Part shown: positions 34,450 through 43,860 of the stretch, piece by piece
How the letters are laid out: each line of letters starts with the position of its first letter
Numbering within the stretch: the stretch's first letter is position 1
DNA from: Limnohabitans sp. Hippo3
Lineage (GTDB): Bacteria; Pseudomonadota; Gammaproteobacteria; Burkholderiales; Burkholderiaceae_C
Assembly: GCF_003063665.1 (NCBI RefSeq)
Contig: NZ_NESF01000001.1
Span: 124,001-188,000, forward strand
Direction: 5' to 3'
Length of the DNA: 64,000 nucleotides
Program-made: the position numbers and the translations under genes
The notes under the pieces: generated by a model
What the model was told of the DNA's origin: nothing
Database searches by the model: none
The model's input: the letters and a program-made list of their open reading frames with translations, nothing else

Positions 34450-34472
34450 AAAAAAGGCCGCTTGCGCGGCCT
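34450..34472 (-). terminator. Rho-independent terminator after the fumarase gene
   Basis: On the minus strand AGGCCGC and GCGGCCT form a 7-bp stem with a four-base loop, followed by six Ts. It ends the fumarase transcript 8 bp past its stop. Confidence 0.8.
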
Positions 34473-34480
34473 GAAATCCA

Positions 34481-36034
34481 TCAACCGGCGTTGACGCCGA
34501 TGCCCTTGAACTCGCCCGTGGCGATGCGTTTTTGCCATTCGGCCGGGCCGGTGATGTGGGCGCTGGTGCCGCCCGCATCGACCGCCACGGTGACGGGCAT
34601 GTCAACCACGTCGAATTCGTAAATGGCTTCCATGCCCATGTCGGCAAAGCCCACCACCTTGGCGTGTTTGATGGCTTTGGACACGAGGTAGGCTGCGCCG
34701 CCCACGGCCATCAGGTAAGCGCTCTTGTGCTTCTTGATGGCCTCGATGGCGACGGGGCCGCGCTCGGCCTTGCCGATCATGGCGATCAGGCCGGTGTTGG
34801 CCAGCATCATTTCGGTGAAGCCGTCCATGCGGGTGGCGGTGGTGGGACCAGCGGGGCCAACGGCTTCGTCACCGACGGGGTCCACCGGGCCCACGTAGTA
34901 AATGACGCGGTTTTTGAAGTCCACGGGCAGTTTCTCACCCTTGGCCAGCATGTCCTGGATGCGTTTGTGTGCGGCGTCGCGGCCCGTGAGCATCTTGCCG
35001 TTGAGCAAGAGCGTTTGGCCCGGTTTCCAGGCGGCGACTTGTTCCGGCGTGAGCGTATTGAGGTCCACGCGCTGGCTCTTTTCGGTGTCGGCTGTCCAGC
35101 CCACGTTGGGCCACAGGTCCAGCGATGGTGCTTCCAAATAGGTGGGGCCGGAGCCGTCGAGCACGAAGTGCGCGTGGCGCGTGGCGGCGCAGTTGGGGAT
35201 CATGGCCACGGGCTTAGAAGCCGCGTGGGTGGGGTACATCTTGATCTTCACGTCCAGCACGGTGGTCAAGCCGCCCAGGCCTTGCGCGCCAATGCCCAGG
35301 GCGTTGACCTTGTGGTACAGCTCCAGGCGCATTTCTTCGACTTGGTCGAGCTTCTCGCCCTTGCTGGATTTTTCGAGCAGTTGGTACATGTCCAGGTCGT
35401 CCATCAGGCTTTCCTTGGCCATGAGCACGGCTTTTTCGGCGGTGCCGCCAATGCCGATGCCCAACATGCCGGGAGGGCACCAGCCAGCGCCCATGGTGGG
35501 CACGGTTTTCAGCACCCAGTCGACGATGCTGTCGCCGGGGTTGAGCATGATCATCTTGGACTTGTTCTCGCTGCCGCCGCCTTTGGCCGCCACGGTCACG
35601 TCCACCTTGTTGCCGGGCACGATCTTGGTGAAGATCACGGCGGGCGTGTTGTCTTTGGTGTTTTTGCGGTTGAAGTGCGGGTCGGACACGACGGAAGCGC
35701 GCAGCATGTTGTCGGGGTGGTTGTAGCCGCGGCGCACGCCTTCGTTGACGGCGTCTTCCAAACTGCCGGTGAAGCCGTCGAATTTCACGTCCATGCCGAC
35801 TTCGAGGAACACGTTGACGATGCCGGTGTCCTGACAGATCGGGCGGTGGCCGGTGGCGCTCATTTTGCTGTTGGTCAGGATCTGGGCGATGGCGTCTTTG
35901 GCAGCGGGACTTTGCTCCCGCTCGTAGGCGCGGGCCAGGTGCTGGATGTAATCGGCCGGGTGGTAGTAGCTGATGTACTGGAGCGCAGCGGCAACGGATT
36001 CGATCAGGTCGGCTTGTTTGATCAGTGTGGTCAT
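34481..36034 (-). CDS. fumA: Fumarate hydratase, class I (iron-sulfur)
   Basis: 517 residues, a one-chain class I fumarase converting fumarate to malate in the TCA cycle. The Cys that hold the 4Fe-4S cluster are likely in GHRPICQDTGI, PNCAATRH and GWCPPGMLGIGIGG. The C-terminal beta domain has KRGPVAIEAIKKHKSAYLMAVGGAAYLVSKAIK. The enzyme is oxygen-sensitive by family; no class II fumarase is visible here. The symbol is by similarity to E. coli FumA. Confidence 0.92.
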   Translation of the reverse strand: MTTLIKQADLIESVAAALQYISYYHPADYIQHLARAYEREQSPAAKDAIAQILTNSKMSATGHRPICQDTGIVNVFLEVGMDVKFDGFTGSLEDAVNEGVRRGYNHPDNMLRASVVSDPHFNRKNTKDNTPAVIFTKIVPGNKVDVTVAAKGGGSENKSKMIMLNPGDSIVDWVLKTVPTMGAGWCPPGMLGIGIGGTAEKAVLMAKESLMDDLDMYQLLEKSSKGEKLDQVEEMRLELYHKVNALGIGAQGLGGLTTVLDVKIKMYPTHAASKPVAMIPNCAATRHAHFVLDGSGPTYLEAPSLDLWPNVGWTADTEKSQRVDLNTLTPEQVAAWKPGQTLLLNGKMLTGRDAAHKRIQDMLAKGEKLPVDFKNRVIYYVGPVDPVGDEAVGPAGPTTATRMDGFTEMMLANTGLIAMIGKAERGPVAIEAIKKHKSAYLMAVGGAAYLVSKAIKHAKVVGFADMGMEAIYEFDVVDMPVTVAVDAGGTSAHITGPAEWQKRIATGEFKGIGVNAG

Positions 36035-36101
36035 GGTGCTAGGGGTTCCGTGAAAATCAAAAATCGGTCGTTGTCAGGCACTGTGAGGCGCTGTGAGGTG
36101 C

Positions 36102-36701
36102 TCAGTGGGTCTTGTCGTGGTGCGACATCAGGCGATCGGCATAGGCGATGGCAATGGCGCTGAGCAGGAAAGCCATGTGGATCAGGGTTTGCCACATCAG
36201 CACTTTTTCGTCGTAGTTGGCGGCGTTGATGAAGGTTTTGAGCAGGTGGATCGAGCTGATGCCGATGATGGCCGTGCCCAGCTTGACCTTGAGCACCGAG
36301 GCGTTCACATGGTCCAGCCACTCGGGTTGGTCCGGGTGGTCCTCCAGATTCAGGCGTGAGACAAAGGTTTCGTAACCGCCCACGATGACCATGATCAGCA
36401 GGTTGGAAATCATGACCACGTCGATCAGGGCCAACACGACCAGCATGATCACGGTTTCATTCAGCGCGGTGATGGGGGCATCGGCTTTGTAGCCAATGCT
36501 GCTGATCAAGGCCTGCAGGGCTTGCTGGTTGCCAAAAGCCGCTTCGAGCAGATGCACCAGTTCGACCCAGAAATGGAACACATACACCGCTTGTGCGGCG
36601 ATCAGGCCCAGGTACAGTGGCAGTTGCAGCCAGCGGCTGGCGAAAATGAAATTGTTCAGCGGGCTCAAGGAATTTTTTTTCGACGGCGTGGGTTTGGACA
36701 T
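36102..36701 (-). CDS. UPF0114 / YqhA-family membrane protein
   Basis: 199 residues from the ATG at 36701, preceded by AGGAAAA; a start at 36737 adds 12 unlikely residues. It has three to four membrane segments and the family marks [15 protein letters not shown] and [25 protein letters not shown]. The last third has [21 protein letters not shown]. The function of this widespread inner-membrane family is not known. It is 67 bp upstream of the fumarase gene, possibly one transcript. Confidence 0.85.
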   Translation of the reverse strand: MSKPTPSKKNSLSPLNNFIFASRWLQLPLYLGLIAAQAVYVFHFWVELVHLLEAAFGNQQALQALISSIGYKADAPITALNETVIMLVVLALIDVVMISNLLIMVIVGGYETFVSRLNLEDHPDQPEWLDHVNASVLKVKLGTAIIGISSIHLLKTFINAANYDEKVLMWQTLIHMAFLLSAIAIAYADRLMSHHDKTH

Positions 36702-36872
36702 GGTTTTCCTGTTTGGGAAGTCCGTGACTTCGGGCAAACCCGAATTCTAGGGCTTAGACGGGTCTTTCCGGCCGCAAAGCCTGCAAGTCTGCCGTCAGTC
36801 AGTGCTTTGTAAGAGCGAAAGCCGACATTTGCACCAGTTCCAAAAACGCCACGTCCTTGAGGAGACAAACCG

Positions 36873-38834
36873 ATGAGTTCCACCATCTACCAACCCAGCG
36901 CCGACTTCGTCCAAAACGCCCATGTGTCCGGCATGGCCGCCTATGACGCGCTGTGCAAAGAAGCCGAAACCGACTACCAAGGATACTGGGGCCGTTTGGC
37001 CAAAGAGCTGATCACCTGGAAGACGCCTTTCACCAAAGTGCTGGACGAGTCCAACGCACCATTTTTCAAGTGGTTTGAAGACGGCACCCTGAACGCCTCC
37101 TACAACTGCCTGGACCGCAACGTCGAGAAAGGCCTGGGCGACAAGACCGCCATCATCTTTGAAGCCGACGGCGGCGAAGTGACCAAGGTCACCTACAGCC
37201 AGTTGCTGGCCAAGACCTGCCAATACGCCAACGCCTTGAAGAGCCTGGGCATCAAAAAGGGCGACCGCGTCGTCATCTACATCTCCATGTCCATCGAAGG
37301 CGTGGCCGCCATGCAGGCCTGCGCTCGCATCGGTGCGACCCACTCGGTGGTGTTCGGTGGCTTCTCGGCCCAGTCCCTGCGCGACCGCATCGAAGACACG
37401 GGCGCTGTGGCCGTGATCACCGCCGACAACCAGGTGCGCGGCGGTAAGTTGCTGCCCCTCAAATCCATCGTGGACGAAGCCATCAACCTGGGCGGTTGCG
37501 GCTCGATCCAAAATGTCTTGGTCGTCAAGCGCTCGGGCGCTGACATCGCCATGACCGCTGGCCGCGACCTGTGGATGGCCGACTTGGCCGATAAGCAAGC
37601 CACCACCTGCGAGCCCGAGTGGGTCGGTGCCGAGCACCCCCTGTTCTTGCTCTACACCTCCGGCTCCACCGGCAAACCCAAAGGTGTGCAGCACAGCACA
37701 GGCGGCTACCTGCTGCACGCGGCGCTGACCACCAAGTGGACCTTTGACCTCAAGGCCGACGACGTGTTCTGGTGCACGGCCGACATCGGCTGGGTCACCG
37801 GCCACACTTACATCACCTACGGCCCCTTGGCCTTGGGCGGTACCGAGATCGTGTTCGAGGGCGTGCCCACCTACCCCGATGCCGGCCGCTTCTGGAAGAT
37901 GATCCAGGACCACAAGGTCTCGATCTTCTACACCGCTCCCACCGCCATCCGCTCGCTCATCAAGGCCGCCGAGTCCAACGACGCCGTGCACCCCAAGAGC
38001 TACAACCTCAGCAGCCTGCGCTTGCTGGGTTCGGTCGGCGAGCCGATCAATCCTGCCGCCTGGGAGTGGTACCACCAGCACGTGGGCGGCGGTCGCTGCC
38101 CGATCGTCGACACCTTCTGGCAAACCGAGACCGGTGGTCACATGATCACCCCGCTGCCGGGTGTGACGCCCATGGTGCCCGGTTCCTGCACATTGCCGTT
38201 CCCCGGTATCCAGGCCGCCATCGTGGACGAAACGGGCAAAGACATGCCCAACGGCCAAGGTGGCATTTTGGTGGTCAAAAAGCCATGGCCTTCCATGATC
38301 CGCACGATCTGGGGCGACCCTGAGCGCTTCAAGAAGAGTTACTATCCTGAGGACTTCAAGGGCAAGTACTACCTGGCGGGCGACGGCGCGATTCGCGACG
38401 AAAAGACCGGCTACTTCACCATCACCGGCCGCATCGATGATGTGCTGAACGTCTCCGGTCACCGCATGGGCACGATGGAAATCGAATCGGCCTTGGTGAG
38501 TTGCACCGAGCTGGTGGCCGAAGCCGCCGTGGTGGGTCGCCCTGACGACACCACAGGTGAGGCGATTTGCGCCTTTGTGGTGCTCAAGCGCTCGTTGCCC
38601 AATACCGAAGAGGGCAAGGCCATTGCCAAGCAGTTGCGCGACCACATCGCCAAGGAAATTGGCCCGATCGCCAAGCCCAAGGACATCCGCTTCGGTGAGA
38701 ACCTGCCCAAAACCCGTTCGGGCAAGATCATGCGCCGCCTGCTGCGCTCGCTGGCCAAAGGCGAAGAGATCACGCAAGACATCTCCACGCTGGAGAACCC
38801 CGCCATCCTGGGGCAGCTGGGTCAGGCTTACTGA
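36873..38834 (+). CDS. acs: Acetyl-coenzyme A synthetase
   Basis: 653 residues, the normal length for Acs, which activates acetate to acetyl-CoA with ATP. The nucleotide loop is [12 protein letters not shown], the acetate pocket region has [17 protein letters not shown], then TFWQTETGG, and the hinge [13 protein letters not shown]. The conserved Lys in [13 protein letters not shown] is the site that is acetylated by Pat-type enzymes in other bacteria. The ribosome site is TTGAGGAGA. A perfect palindromic terminator follows. Confidence 0.96.
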   Translation: MSSTIYQPSADFVQNAHVSGMAAYDALCKEAETDYQGYWGRLAKELITWKTPFTKVLDESNAPFFKWFEDGTLNASYNCLDRNVEKGLGDKTAIIFEADGGEVTKVTYSQLLAKTCQYANALKSLGIKKGDRVVIYISMSIEGVAAMQACARIGATHSVVFGGFSAQSLRDRIEDTGAVAVITADNQVRGGKLLPLKSIVDEAINLGGCGSIQNVLVVKRSGADIAMTAGRDLWMADLADKQATTCEPEWVGAEHPLFLLYTSGSTGKPKGVQHSTGGYLLHAALTTKWTFDLKADDVFWCTADIGWVTGHTYITYGPLALGGTEIVFEGVPTYPDAGRFWKMIQDHKVSIFYTAPTAIRSLIKAAESNDAVHPKSYNLSSLRLLGSVGEPINPAAWEWYHQHVGGGRCPIVDTFWQTETGGHMITPLPGVTPMVPGSCTLPFPGIQAAIVDETGKDMPNGQGGILVVKKPWPSMIRTIWGDPERFKKSYYPEDFKGKYYLAGDGAIRDEKTGYFTITGRIDDVLNVSGHRMGTMEIESALVSCTELVAEAAVVGRPDDTTGEAICAFVVLKRSLPNTEEGKAIAKQLRDHIAKEIGPIAKPKDIRFGENLPKTRSGKIMRRLLRSLAKGEEITQDISTLENPAILGQLGQAY

Positions 38835-38865
38835 TCGGTCATGCCGGGCTTGATCCGGCGCTGAT

Positions 38866-38895
38866 GCAAAACGGCAGCCTAGGCTGCCGTTTTGC
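38866..38895. terminator. Perfect palindromic terminator shared by acs and ggt
   Basis: GCAAAACGGCAGCCT is followed directly by its exact reverse complement, giving 15-base arms without a fixed loop. A or T runs lie on both sides, so it can end both convergent transcripts. Confidence 0.8.
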
Positions 38896-38910
38896 TTTTG
38901 TGGCTGTGCT

Positions 38911-40740
38911 TCAGTCGCCCAGCACCACGCCCTCGCGCCGGGGATCGGCCCCGCCAAACCAGCCCCTGGGCGTGCGCTCGATGGCCTGCAGGCCGCTGGT
39001 CATCTCCATTTCGCGCACCTCGTGGCCACGCGCCTGGAGGGCGTCCACGGTGCTGCGCTCAAAGCGCTGGGCTTCGAGCAAAGTGGGGCCGCCCAGCGAG
39101 CCGAAGTTCGGCAAGTCAATCGCTTGCTGCGCGTTCAGGCCCCAGTGCAGCGTGCCCGTGAGCAGCTTGGCGGTGTAGTGAATGATGAGTGCGCCCCCTG
39201 GGCTGCCGCCGCTCATGAGCAGTTGGCCTGTGGCTTTGTCAAACACCAAGGTGGGGGACATGGATGAGCGCGGGCGTTTGCCGGGCTCGACCCGGTTGGC
39301 GATGGGGCGGCCCTGCGCGTCGGCAGGGGCCAGGCTGAAATCGGTCAATTCGTTGTTGAGCAAAAAGCCGCCGGGGCGAGACGGGTCGGTGCTGACCATG
39401 CGGCGTGCGCCAAAAGCGGCTTCGATGGTGGTGGTCATGGCCACCGCCCGGCCTTGCGCATCGACCACGCTGATGTGGCTGGTGCCGTATTCGGTTTGCG
39501 TGGGCATGGGCGCGAAGCTGGTGGTTTGGCCACCGGGCTGGCCTGCAGGAGCGGTTTTCATGGCCTGGGTGCCGATCAGCTGGCTGCGTTCACGCAGGTA
39601 GCCGGGGGCCAGCAGGTTGCGCCAGTCGCCTGCGGGGGCGTTCACAAAATCCGGGTCGGCCACGTACTGCGCCCGGTCGGCAAAGGCCAGGCGAGAGGCT
39701 TGGGTGTAACGGTGCAAAAAGTCGGGCGAAGGCAGGCCACCAGCCAACTCCGGGCCTTGCGCCTGGGTGCGGCTTAGCATGCCCAAAATCTGGCCGATGG
39801 CGATCTGGCCCGAAGACGGTGGCGGGAAGCCGCAGATGCGGTGAGCCCGCGATGTGGCCGTGTGGTCAAAACACAGGGCTTCGCGCTCTTTGGGCTGATA
39901 ACTTTTCAAGTCCTGCAGGCTTAAGGTGCCGGGCCGCGGTGCTTGGGCCGTACGTGCCACGATGGCCTGGGCCACTGACCCTTCGTGCAGGGCTCGGCTG
40001 CCTTCGTCAGCGATGCGGCGTAGGACATGCGCGTATTCGGGGTTGCGCAGCACATGGCCCACGGGCCAAGCCTTGCCATCGGCTTGGTAGAAAAAGCGCA
40101 GTGCCAGCGGGTCTTTTTTCAGGTGTGGATCGGCTTGCAGCAAGGTACGCAGACGCGGGCTGACCCGAAAACCTTGCTCGGCCAGCGCGATGGCGGGCGC
40201 GAACAACTGCGCCCAGGGCAGACGACCGTGTTGCCGGTGCGCCGCTTCGAGCATGCGCACCGCGCCGGGCACACCCACCGAATGGCCGCTTTGCACCGCA
40301 TCGTCAAAGGGGATGGGCTTGCCCTGGTCCATGAACATGTCGCTGCGGGCACCTGCAGGGGCGGTTTCGCGCCCATCGTGCGCCGTGACCAGGCGGCCAT
40401 CAAAGTGCAGCAAAAACGCGCCGCCGCCAATGCCGCTGGACTGCGGCTCCACCAAGCCCAGCACCATTTGCACCGCGATGGCCGCATCGAGTGCCGAGCC
40501 GCCTGCGCGCAGCACCTGGTGCCCCGCATCGGTCGCCAAGGGGTTGGCGGCGGCCACGGCCTGCCGTGCATAGGCCCAGCCAGGTTTGGCGCTGTTGCCG
40601 CTGGCGGCTTCGGGTTGTTCGGGCACGCTGTAGCGCCATGTGTTGGCGGACGCTTGTGTCGTGGTCAAGCCCGTGGGCGGTGTGGCGCAAGCGCTCAAGA
40701 GCGCCAGCGCGATCAGGCTCAAAGCAAATGGGCGGTTCAT
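38911..40740 (-). CDS. ggt: Gamma-glutamyltransferase lipoprotein
   Basis: 609 residues from the ATG at 40740, with GGGAGAC in front. The signal peptide ends in a lipobox (Ala-Leu-Leu-Ser-Ala-Cys), so the enzyme is tied to a membrane facing the periplasm. The large subunit begins after residue 60 with ANPLATDAGHQVLRAGGSALDAAIA; SGIGGGAFLLH follows. The self-cleavage and nucleophile Thr is in YGTSHISVVD (many relatives have TTH). The small subunit holds MSPTLVF and GSPGG motifs. Ggt hydrolyses glutathione and gamma-glutamyl compounds, recovering Glu and Cys. Confidence 0.92.
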   Translation of the reverse strand: MNRPFALSLIALALLSACATPPTGLTTTQASANTWRYSVPEQPEAASGNSAKPGWAYARQAVAAANPLATDAGHQVLRAGGSALDAAIAVQMVLGLVEPQSSGIGGGAFLLHFDGRLVTAHDGRETAPAGARSDMFMDQGKPIPFDDAVQSGHSVGVPGAVRMLEAAHRQHGRLPWAQLFAPAIALAEQGFRVSPRLRTLLQADPHLKKDPLALRFFYQADGKAWPVGHVLRNPEYAHVLRRIADEGSRALHEGSVAQAIVARTAQAPRPGTLSLQDLKSYQPKEREALCFDHTATSRAHRICGFPPPSSGQIAIGQILGMLSRTQAQGPELAGGLPSPDFLHRYTQASRLAFADRAQYVADPDFVNAPAGDWRNLLAPGYLRERSQLIGTQAMKTAPAGQPGGQTTSFAPMPTQTEYGTSHISVVDAQGRAVAMTTTIEAAFGARRMVSTDPSRPGGFLLNNELTDFSLAPADAQGRPIANRVEPGKRPRSSMSPTLVFDKATGQLLMSGGSPGGALIIHYTAKLLTGTLHWGLNAQQAIDLPNFGSLGGPTLLEAQRFERSTVDALQARGHEVREMEMTSGLQAIERTPRGWFGGADPRREGVVLGD

Positions 40741-40813
40741 GGTGTCTCCCTTTGCTGGCCATGTTAGCGGCAAGCGCAGGTTTGGCCCAGTGCGTCAGCG
40801 ACCCCGTTGACCC

Positions 40814-40839
40814 AAAAAAACAGGCCCCGCAGGGCCTGT
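40814..40839 (-). terminator. Rho-independent terminator after the SDR gene
   Basis: On the minus strand ACAGGCCC and GGGCCTGT form an 8-bp stem with a short loop, followed by seven Ts, 26 bp past the SDR stop. Confidence 0.85.
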
Positions 40840-40864
40840 CAAAAGTCGACCTGAGCGCAGCAGC

Positions 40865-41623
40865 TCACTTCGGTGCCAGTCGAATAGCGCCGTCCAAACG
40901 AATGACTTCGCCGTTGAGCATGTCGTTTTCGATGATGTGTTTGGCCAGTTTGGCGTAGTCCTGCGGGGTGCCCAAGCGGCTGGGGAAGGGCACGCCTGCG
41001 GCCAGCGCGTCTTGCACTTCTTGGGGCATGCCAAACAGCATGGGCGTGCCGAAGATGCCGGGGGCAATCGTCATGTTGCGGATGCCGTTGCGGGCCAGGT
41101 CACGGGCAATGGGCAGCGTCATGCCGACCACGCCGCCTTTGGATGCGGCATAAGCGGCCTGGCCAATCTGGCCGTCATAGGCCGCCACGCTGGCGGTGCT
41201 GATCAGCACGCCGCGCTCGCCAGTGGCCTCGGGCTCGTTCTTGCACATGGCCTCTGACGCCAGGCGGATCATGTTGAAGGTGCCGACCAGGTTGACCATG
41301 ATGGTCTTGGTGTAAACGGCCAGGCTGTGCGCGCCGTTTTTGCCCACGGTCTTTTCTGCGGGGGCGATGCCTGCGCAGTTGATCAGGCCCATCAGCTTGC
41401 CCATGGACACGGCCTTGGCCACCACGGCCTGGCCGTCGGCCTCGTTGCTCACGTCGCATTTGACAAACGCGCCGCCGAGTTCTTTGGCGACAGCCTCGCC
41501 TTTTTCAGCCTGCATGTCGGCGATCACGACTTTGCCGCCGTTGGCCGCCAGCATGCGGGCCGTGCCTTCGCCCAGGCCCGATGCGCCGCCAGTGACGATG
41601 AAAACCTTGCCTTGAATGTCCAT
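40865..41623 (-). CDS. Short-chain dehydrogenase, 3-hydroxyacyl-CoA dehydrogenase type II-like
   Basis: 252 residues. The NAD-binding motif is [13 protein letters not shown] near the N-terminus, followed by CDVSNE and NCAG. The catalytic Ser-Tyr-Lys are in [23 protein letters not shown]. Similarity of the whole pattern ([35 protein letters not shown]) is to 17beta-HSD10-type enzymes that oxidise 3-hydroxyacyl-CoA in fatty-acid or branched-chain breakdown. A perfect palindrome 18 bp before the ATG suggests control by an acyl-degradation repressor. Confidence 0.88.
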   Translation of the reverse strand: MDIQGKVFIVTGGASGLGEGTARMLAANGGKVVIADMQAEKGEAVAKELGGAFVKCDVSNEADGQAVVAKAVSMGKLMGLINCAGIAPAEKTVGKNGAHSLAVYTKTIMVNLVGTFNMIRLASEAMCKNEPEATGERGVLISTASVAAYDGQIGQAAYAASKGGVVGMTLPIARDLARNGIRNMTIAPGIFGTPMLFGMPQEVQDALAAGVPFPSRLGTPQDYAKLAKHIIENDMLNGEVIRLDGAIRLAPK

Positions 41624-41641
41624 GTTTTTCTCCTGAATAGG

Positions 41642-41658
41642 GTTGACGTTACGTCAAC
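41642..41658. promoter_or_regulatory. Perfect 17-bp palindromic operator before the SDR gene
   Basis: GTTGACGT and ACGTCAAC are perfect arms around one T, followed by another ACGTCAA-like half (GTCAA). From memory, ACGT-containing palindromes of this kind are bound by LiuR-type MerR regulators of branched-chain amino acid breakdown in proteobacteria. It lies 19 bp upstream of the SDR ATG. Confidence 0.55.
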
Positions 41659-41720
41659 GTCAATTATGCACAGATGGATGGCCTCTGAGGGTGTGCCCGC
41701 GCAGCGATTTCAGTCGGTTC

Positions 41721-41738
41721 GTACCGTGAAATCGGTAC
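41721..41738. promoter_or_regulatory. Inverted repeat upstream of cfa
   Basis: GTACCG (41721-41726) and CGGTAC (41733-41738) are perfect arms with a 6-base spacer, 102 bp before the cfa ATG. A possible operator; no regulator identified. Confidence 0.35.
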
Positions 41739-41839
41739 TCGACTACTGGCTTTGTTGGATGTACAAAGGCCCCCTGGTTTCCTAGCATGGTTTGGGTCAA
41801 GGGTCTCTGGCCCAAATTGCATCAGCACAGGAGAACGGT

Positions 41840-43015
41840 ATGGCCTCAGACCTCACTTGGGACAAGAGCGAAACATCGATCTTGCAGACCGACGACAACT
41901 GGCGTCGAGCCAGCGAGTTGCTGGCCACGGCCGATATCCAGGTCGGGGGCAGCCGGCCCTGGGACATGCGTGTGCACCACCACGCCACGTTCGACCGCAT
42001 CCTGACCCGCGGCAGTCTGGGACTGGGCGAGAGCTACACGGACGGCTGGTGGGATTGCGACCAGGTGGATGAGCTGATCACCCGCATCTTGCGGGCGCGG
42101 CTGGACGAGCAGGTGGGTCGGGCCGGTTGGTTGTGGGCATCACTCAAGGCGCGGCTGACCAATCTGCAGTCGCCGCACAGGGCCTGGCAGGTGGGAGAGG
42201 TGCATTACGACCTGGGCAACGATTTGTACGAAGCCATGCTGGACCCGTCCATGGCCTACAGCTGCGGCTACTGGCCTGTGGCCCAAAACCTGTCGCAGGC
42301 GCAAGAGGCCAAGCTTGACCTCATTTGCCAAAAGCTGCAGCTCCAACCGGGCATGACGCTGCTGGACATCGGTTGCGGCTGGGGCAGCCTGATGCTGTTT
42401 GCGGCCCGCCATTACCGCGTCAAGTGCGTGGGCCTCACTGTCTCGAAAGAGCAAGCCCGCCTAGGGGCCGAAAAAGCGCAGGATTTGCCTGTGCATTTCG
42501 AGTTGGCCGATTACCGGCAATTCAACCCCCATGGCGAGCAGCGCTTTGACCGCATTGCCTCGGTGGGCATGTTCGAGCATGTGGGTCACAAAAACTACCG
42601 TGCTTATTTCGAGATGGCCCGGCGTTCTTTGCGAGACGATGGCTTGTTCCTGCTGCACACCATCGGCAAAAACCGGGCGGGGGCGGGGATTGACCCGTGG
42701 ATTGAAAAATACATCTTCCCCAACGGGGTGCTGCCTTCGGCCTCCGAGATCGCGTATTACAGCGAGGAGCACTTTGTCATGGAAGACTGGCACAACTTTG
42801 GCGAAGACTATGACAAAACGCTGATGGCCTGGCATGCGCGTTTTGAGGCGGCCTGGCCGGGGTTGAAAGCACGTTACGGGGAGAGCTTTTACCGCATGTG
42901 GCGCTACTACCTGCTGTGCTGCGCAGGCACCTTCCGAGCCCGCGACAACCAGCTGTGGCAAGTGGTGCTGTCACCAGGCGGCAAGACCGGGGGCTACCGC
43001 AGGCCTTTGATGTGA
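41840..43015 (+). CDS. cfa: Cyclopropane-fatty-acyl-phospholipid synthase
   Basis: 391 residues from the ATG at 41840, with CAGGAGAA upstream; the frame start at 41792 has no ribosome site. Cfa adds a methylene from S-adenosylmethionine to double bonds of membrane lipids, usually in stationary phase or acid stress. The SAM motif is LLDIGCGWGSLM; GEVHYDLGNDLYEAMLDPSMAYSCGYW precedes it, and the family marks MFEHVGHKNYRAYF and HNFGEDYDKTLMAWH follow. Length fits Cfa of E. coli (382). Confidence 0.93.
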   Translation: MASDLTWDKSETSILQTDDNWRRASELLATADIQVGGSRPWDMRVHHHATFDRILTRGSLGLGESYTDGWWDCDQVDELITRILRARLDEQVGRAGWLWASLKARLTNLQSPHRAWQVGEVHYDLGNDLYEAMLDPSMAYSCGYWPVAQNLSQAQEAKLDLICQKLQLQPGMTLLDIGCGWGSLMLFAARHYRVKCVGLTVSKEQARLGAEKAQDLPVHFELADYRQFNPHGEQRFDRIASVGMFEHVGHKNYRAYFEMARRSLRDDGLFLLHTIGKNRAGAGIDPWIEKYIFPNGVLPSASEIAYYSEEHFVMEDWHNFGEDYDKTLMAWHARFEAAWPGLKARYGESFYRMWRYYLLCCAGTFRARDNQLWQVVLSPGGKTGGYRRPLM

Positions 43016-43044
43016 GGATGGACCCGAGGCAGTCAGTCCATGAC

Positions 43045-43173
43045 TCATTCCTTGTTGTTCATCTTGCGCACAAACATGCGCACAAAGAAGGCGGCCATCA
43101 GCAGCACGAACAGGATCACGGCCAAACTCATCAGGCCGTAGTCGGTGGAAAACAGGTCGGTCAAGAGTTTCAT
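43045..43173 (-). CDS. DUF3149-like membrane micro-protein
   Basis: 42 residues from the ATG at 43173 with AGGAAG upstream; a longer frame to 43245 is unsupported. It reads MKLLTDLFSTDYGLMSL, then a single membrane helix (Ala-Val-Ile-Leu-Phe-Val-Leu-Leu) and a basic tail ending KMNNKE. This matches what I recall of DUF3149, short single-pass proteins common in beta-proteobacteria. Function unknown. It lies alone, convergent with cfa and divergent from the DUF423 gene. Confidence 0.65.
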   Translation of the reverse strand: MKLLTDLFSTDYGLMSLAVILFVLLMAAFFVRMFVRKMNNKE

Positions 43174-43310
43174 GGGGCTTCCTTTTGTTGGTTTTGATGT
43201 TTGACTGTGCTGCAAAAGCCCCGAAAAAGCGCTGACGAAAGTCAAGGTCTGGGCGTGCGCCGTGCTCCAATGAGCCTTGTCCTTTTTTCTGGCGCTGAGC
43301 CCAGCCTGAC

Positions 43311-43733
43311 ATGATCACCTCGCCGATGTTTTCCTTGCCTGTGTCCGCCCGCATTTTTGGTGCTTTGGGAGCGCTCAGTGCCTGCACCAGCGTGGTGTTC
43401 AGTGCCGCGTTTGCCCATTTGCCGGTCTTTGCCGCAGGTGTGCCGACAGCGGTGCAAACCGCCTTGAGCCAGCATCAATTCCATTCGGTGGGCTTGCTGA
43501 TCACGGGTTTGGCCATCGGGGTGTGCGGTGTGTCCCGCTGGAGTTTGGCTGCGGGTGGGCTGATGCTGGTGGGTTTGCTGTTGTTCAGCTTCAACCTGTA
43601 TGCGCGGCATGTGCTGGGTTTTGACGCCTGGCGCGCGGCAGTGCCTTGGGGTGGGGCGGCGTGGATTTTGGCTTGGTTGAGTCTGGCGGTCGCTTGCTTC
43701 CAGGGGCGTGTAGAGCCAGGTGGTTGGGCTTGA
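43311..43733 (+). CDS. DUF423-like inner membrane protein
   Basis: 140 residues with four hydrophobic segments. The layout is that of DUF423 (YgdD-like): FGALGALSA, then Ala-rich loop, a VQTALSQHQFHSVGLL motif with His, and a C-terminal VPWGGAAWILAWLSLAV. The function of the family is unknown. The ATG at 43311 has no strong ribosome site; a Met five codons on is an alternative. Confidence 0.75.
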   Translation: MITSPMFSLPVSARIFGALGALSACTSVVFSAAFAHLPVFAAGVPTAVQTALSQHQFHSVGLLITGLAIGVCGVSRWSLAAGGLMLVGLLLFSFNLYARHVLGFDAWRAAVPWGGAAWILAWLSLAVACFQGRVEPGGWA

Positions 43734-43768
43734 AGCCGAAGGTTTTGCCTATCGGTCCCATAAAAACT

Positions 43769-43825
43769 ACTCATGAGTGAAAACCCTAGGTTGCATTATG
43801 ATTGCGACCAATGAGTTTTCTCATT
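43769..43825. promoter_or_regulatory. Two palindromes sharing ATGAG/CTCAT in the ahpC leader
   Basis: ACTCATGAGT (43769-43778) is a perfect palindrome, and AATGAG-TTTT-CTCATT (43810-43825) is a perfect repeat with the same half. They lie 36-92 bp before the ahpC ATG, so they could bind a redox regulator. They do not fit the OxyR ATAG/CTAT pattern well. Confidence 0.3.
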
Positions 43826-43860
43826 CGATAGTTTTTTTAAACCAACCCAAGGAAATGACC

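Noticed and set aside
34532..36163. 543-residue plus-strand frame
   Set aside because: Antisense to class I fumarase; Gly/His/Val-rich composition without any motif.
36795..38957. 720-residue minus-strand frame
   Set aside because: Antisense to acs, which has all its active-site motifs.
43741..43860. OxyR site before ahpC
   Set aside because: I looked for ATAG-N7-CTAT repeats. Only isolated CTAT and GATAG halves are present without the right spacing, so I report only the other palindromes.
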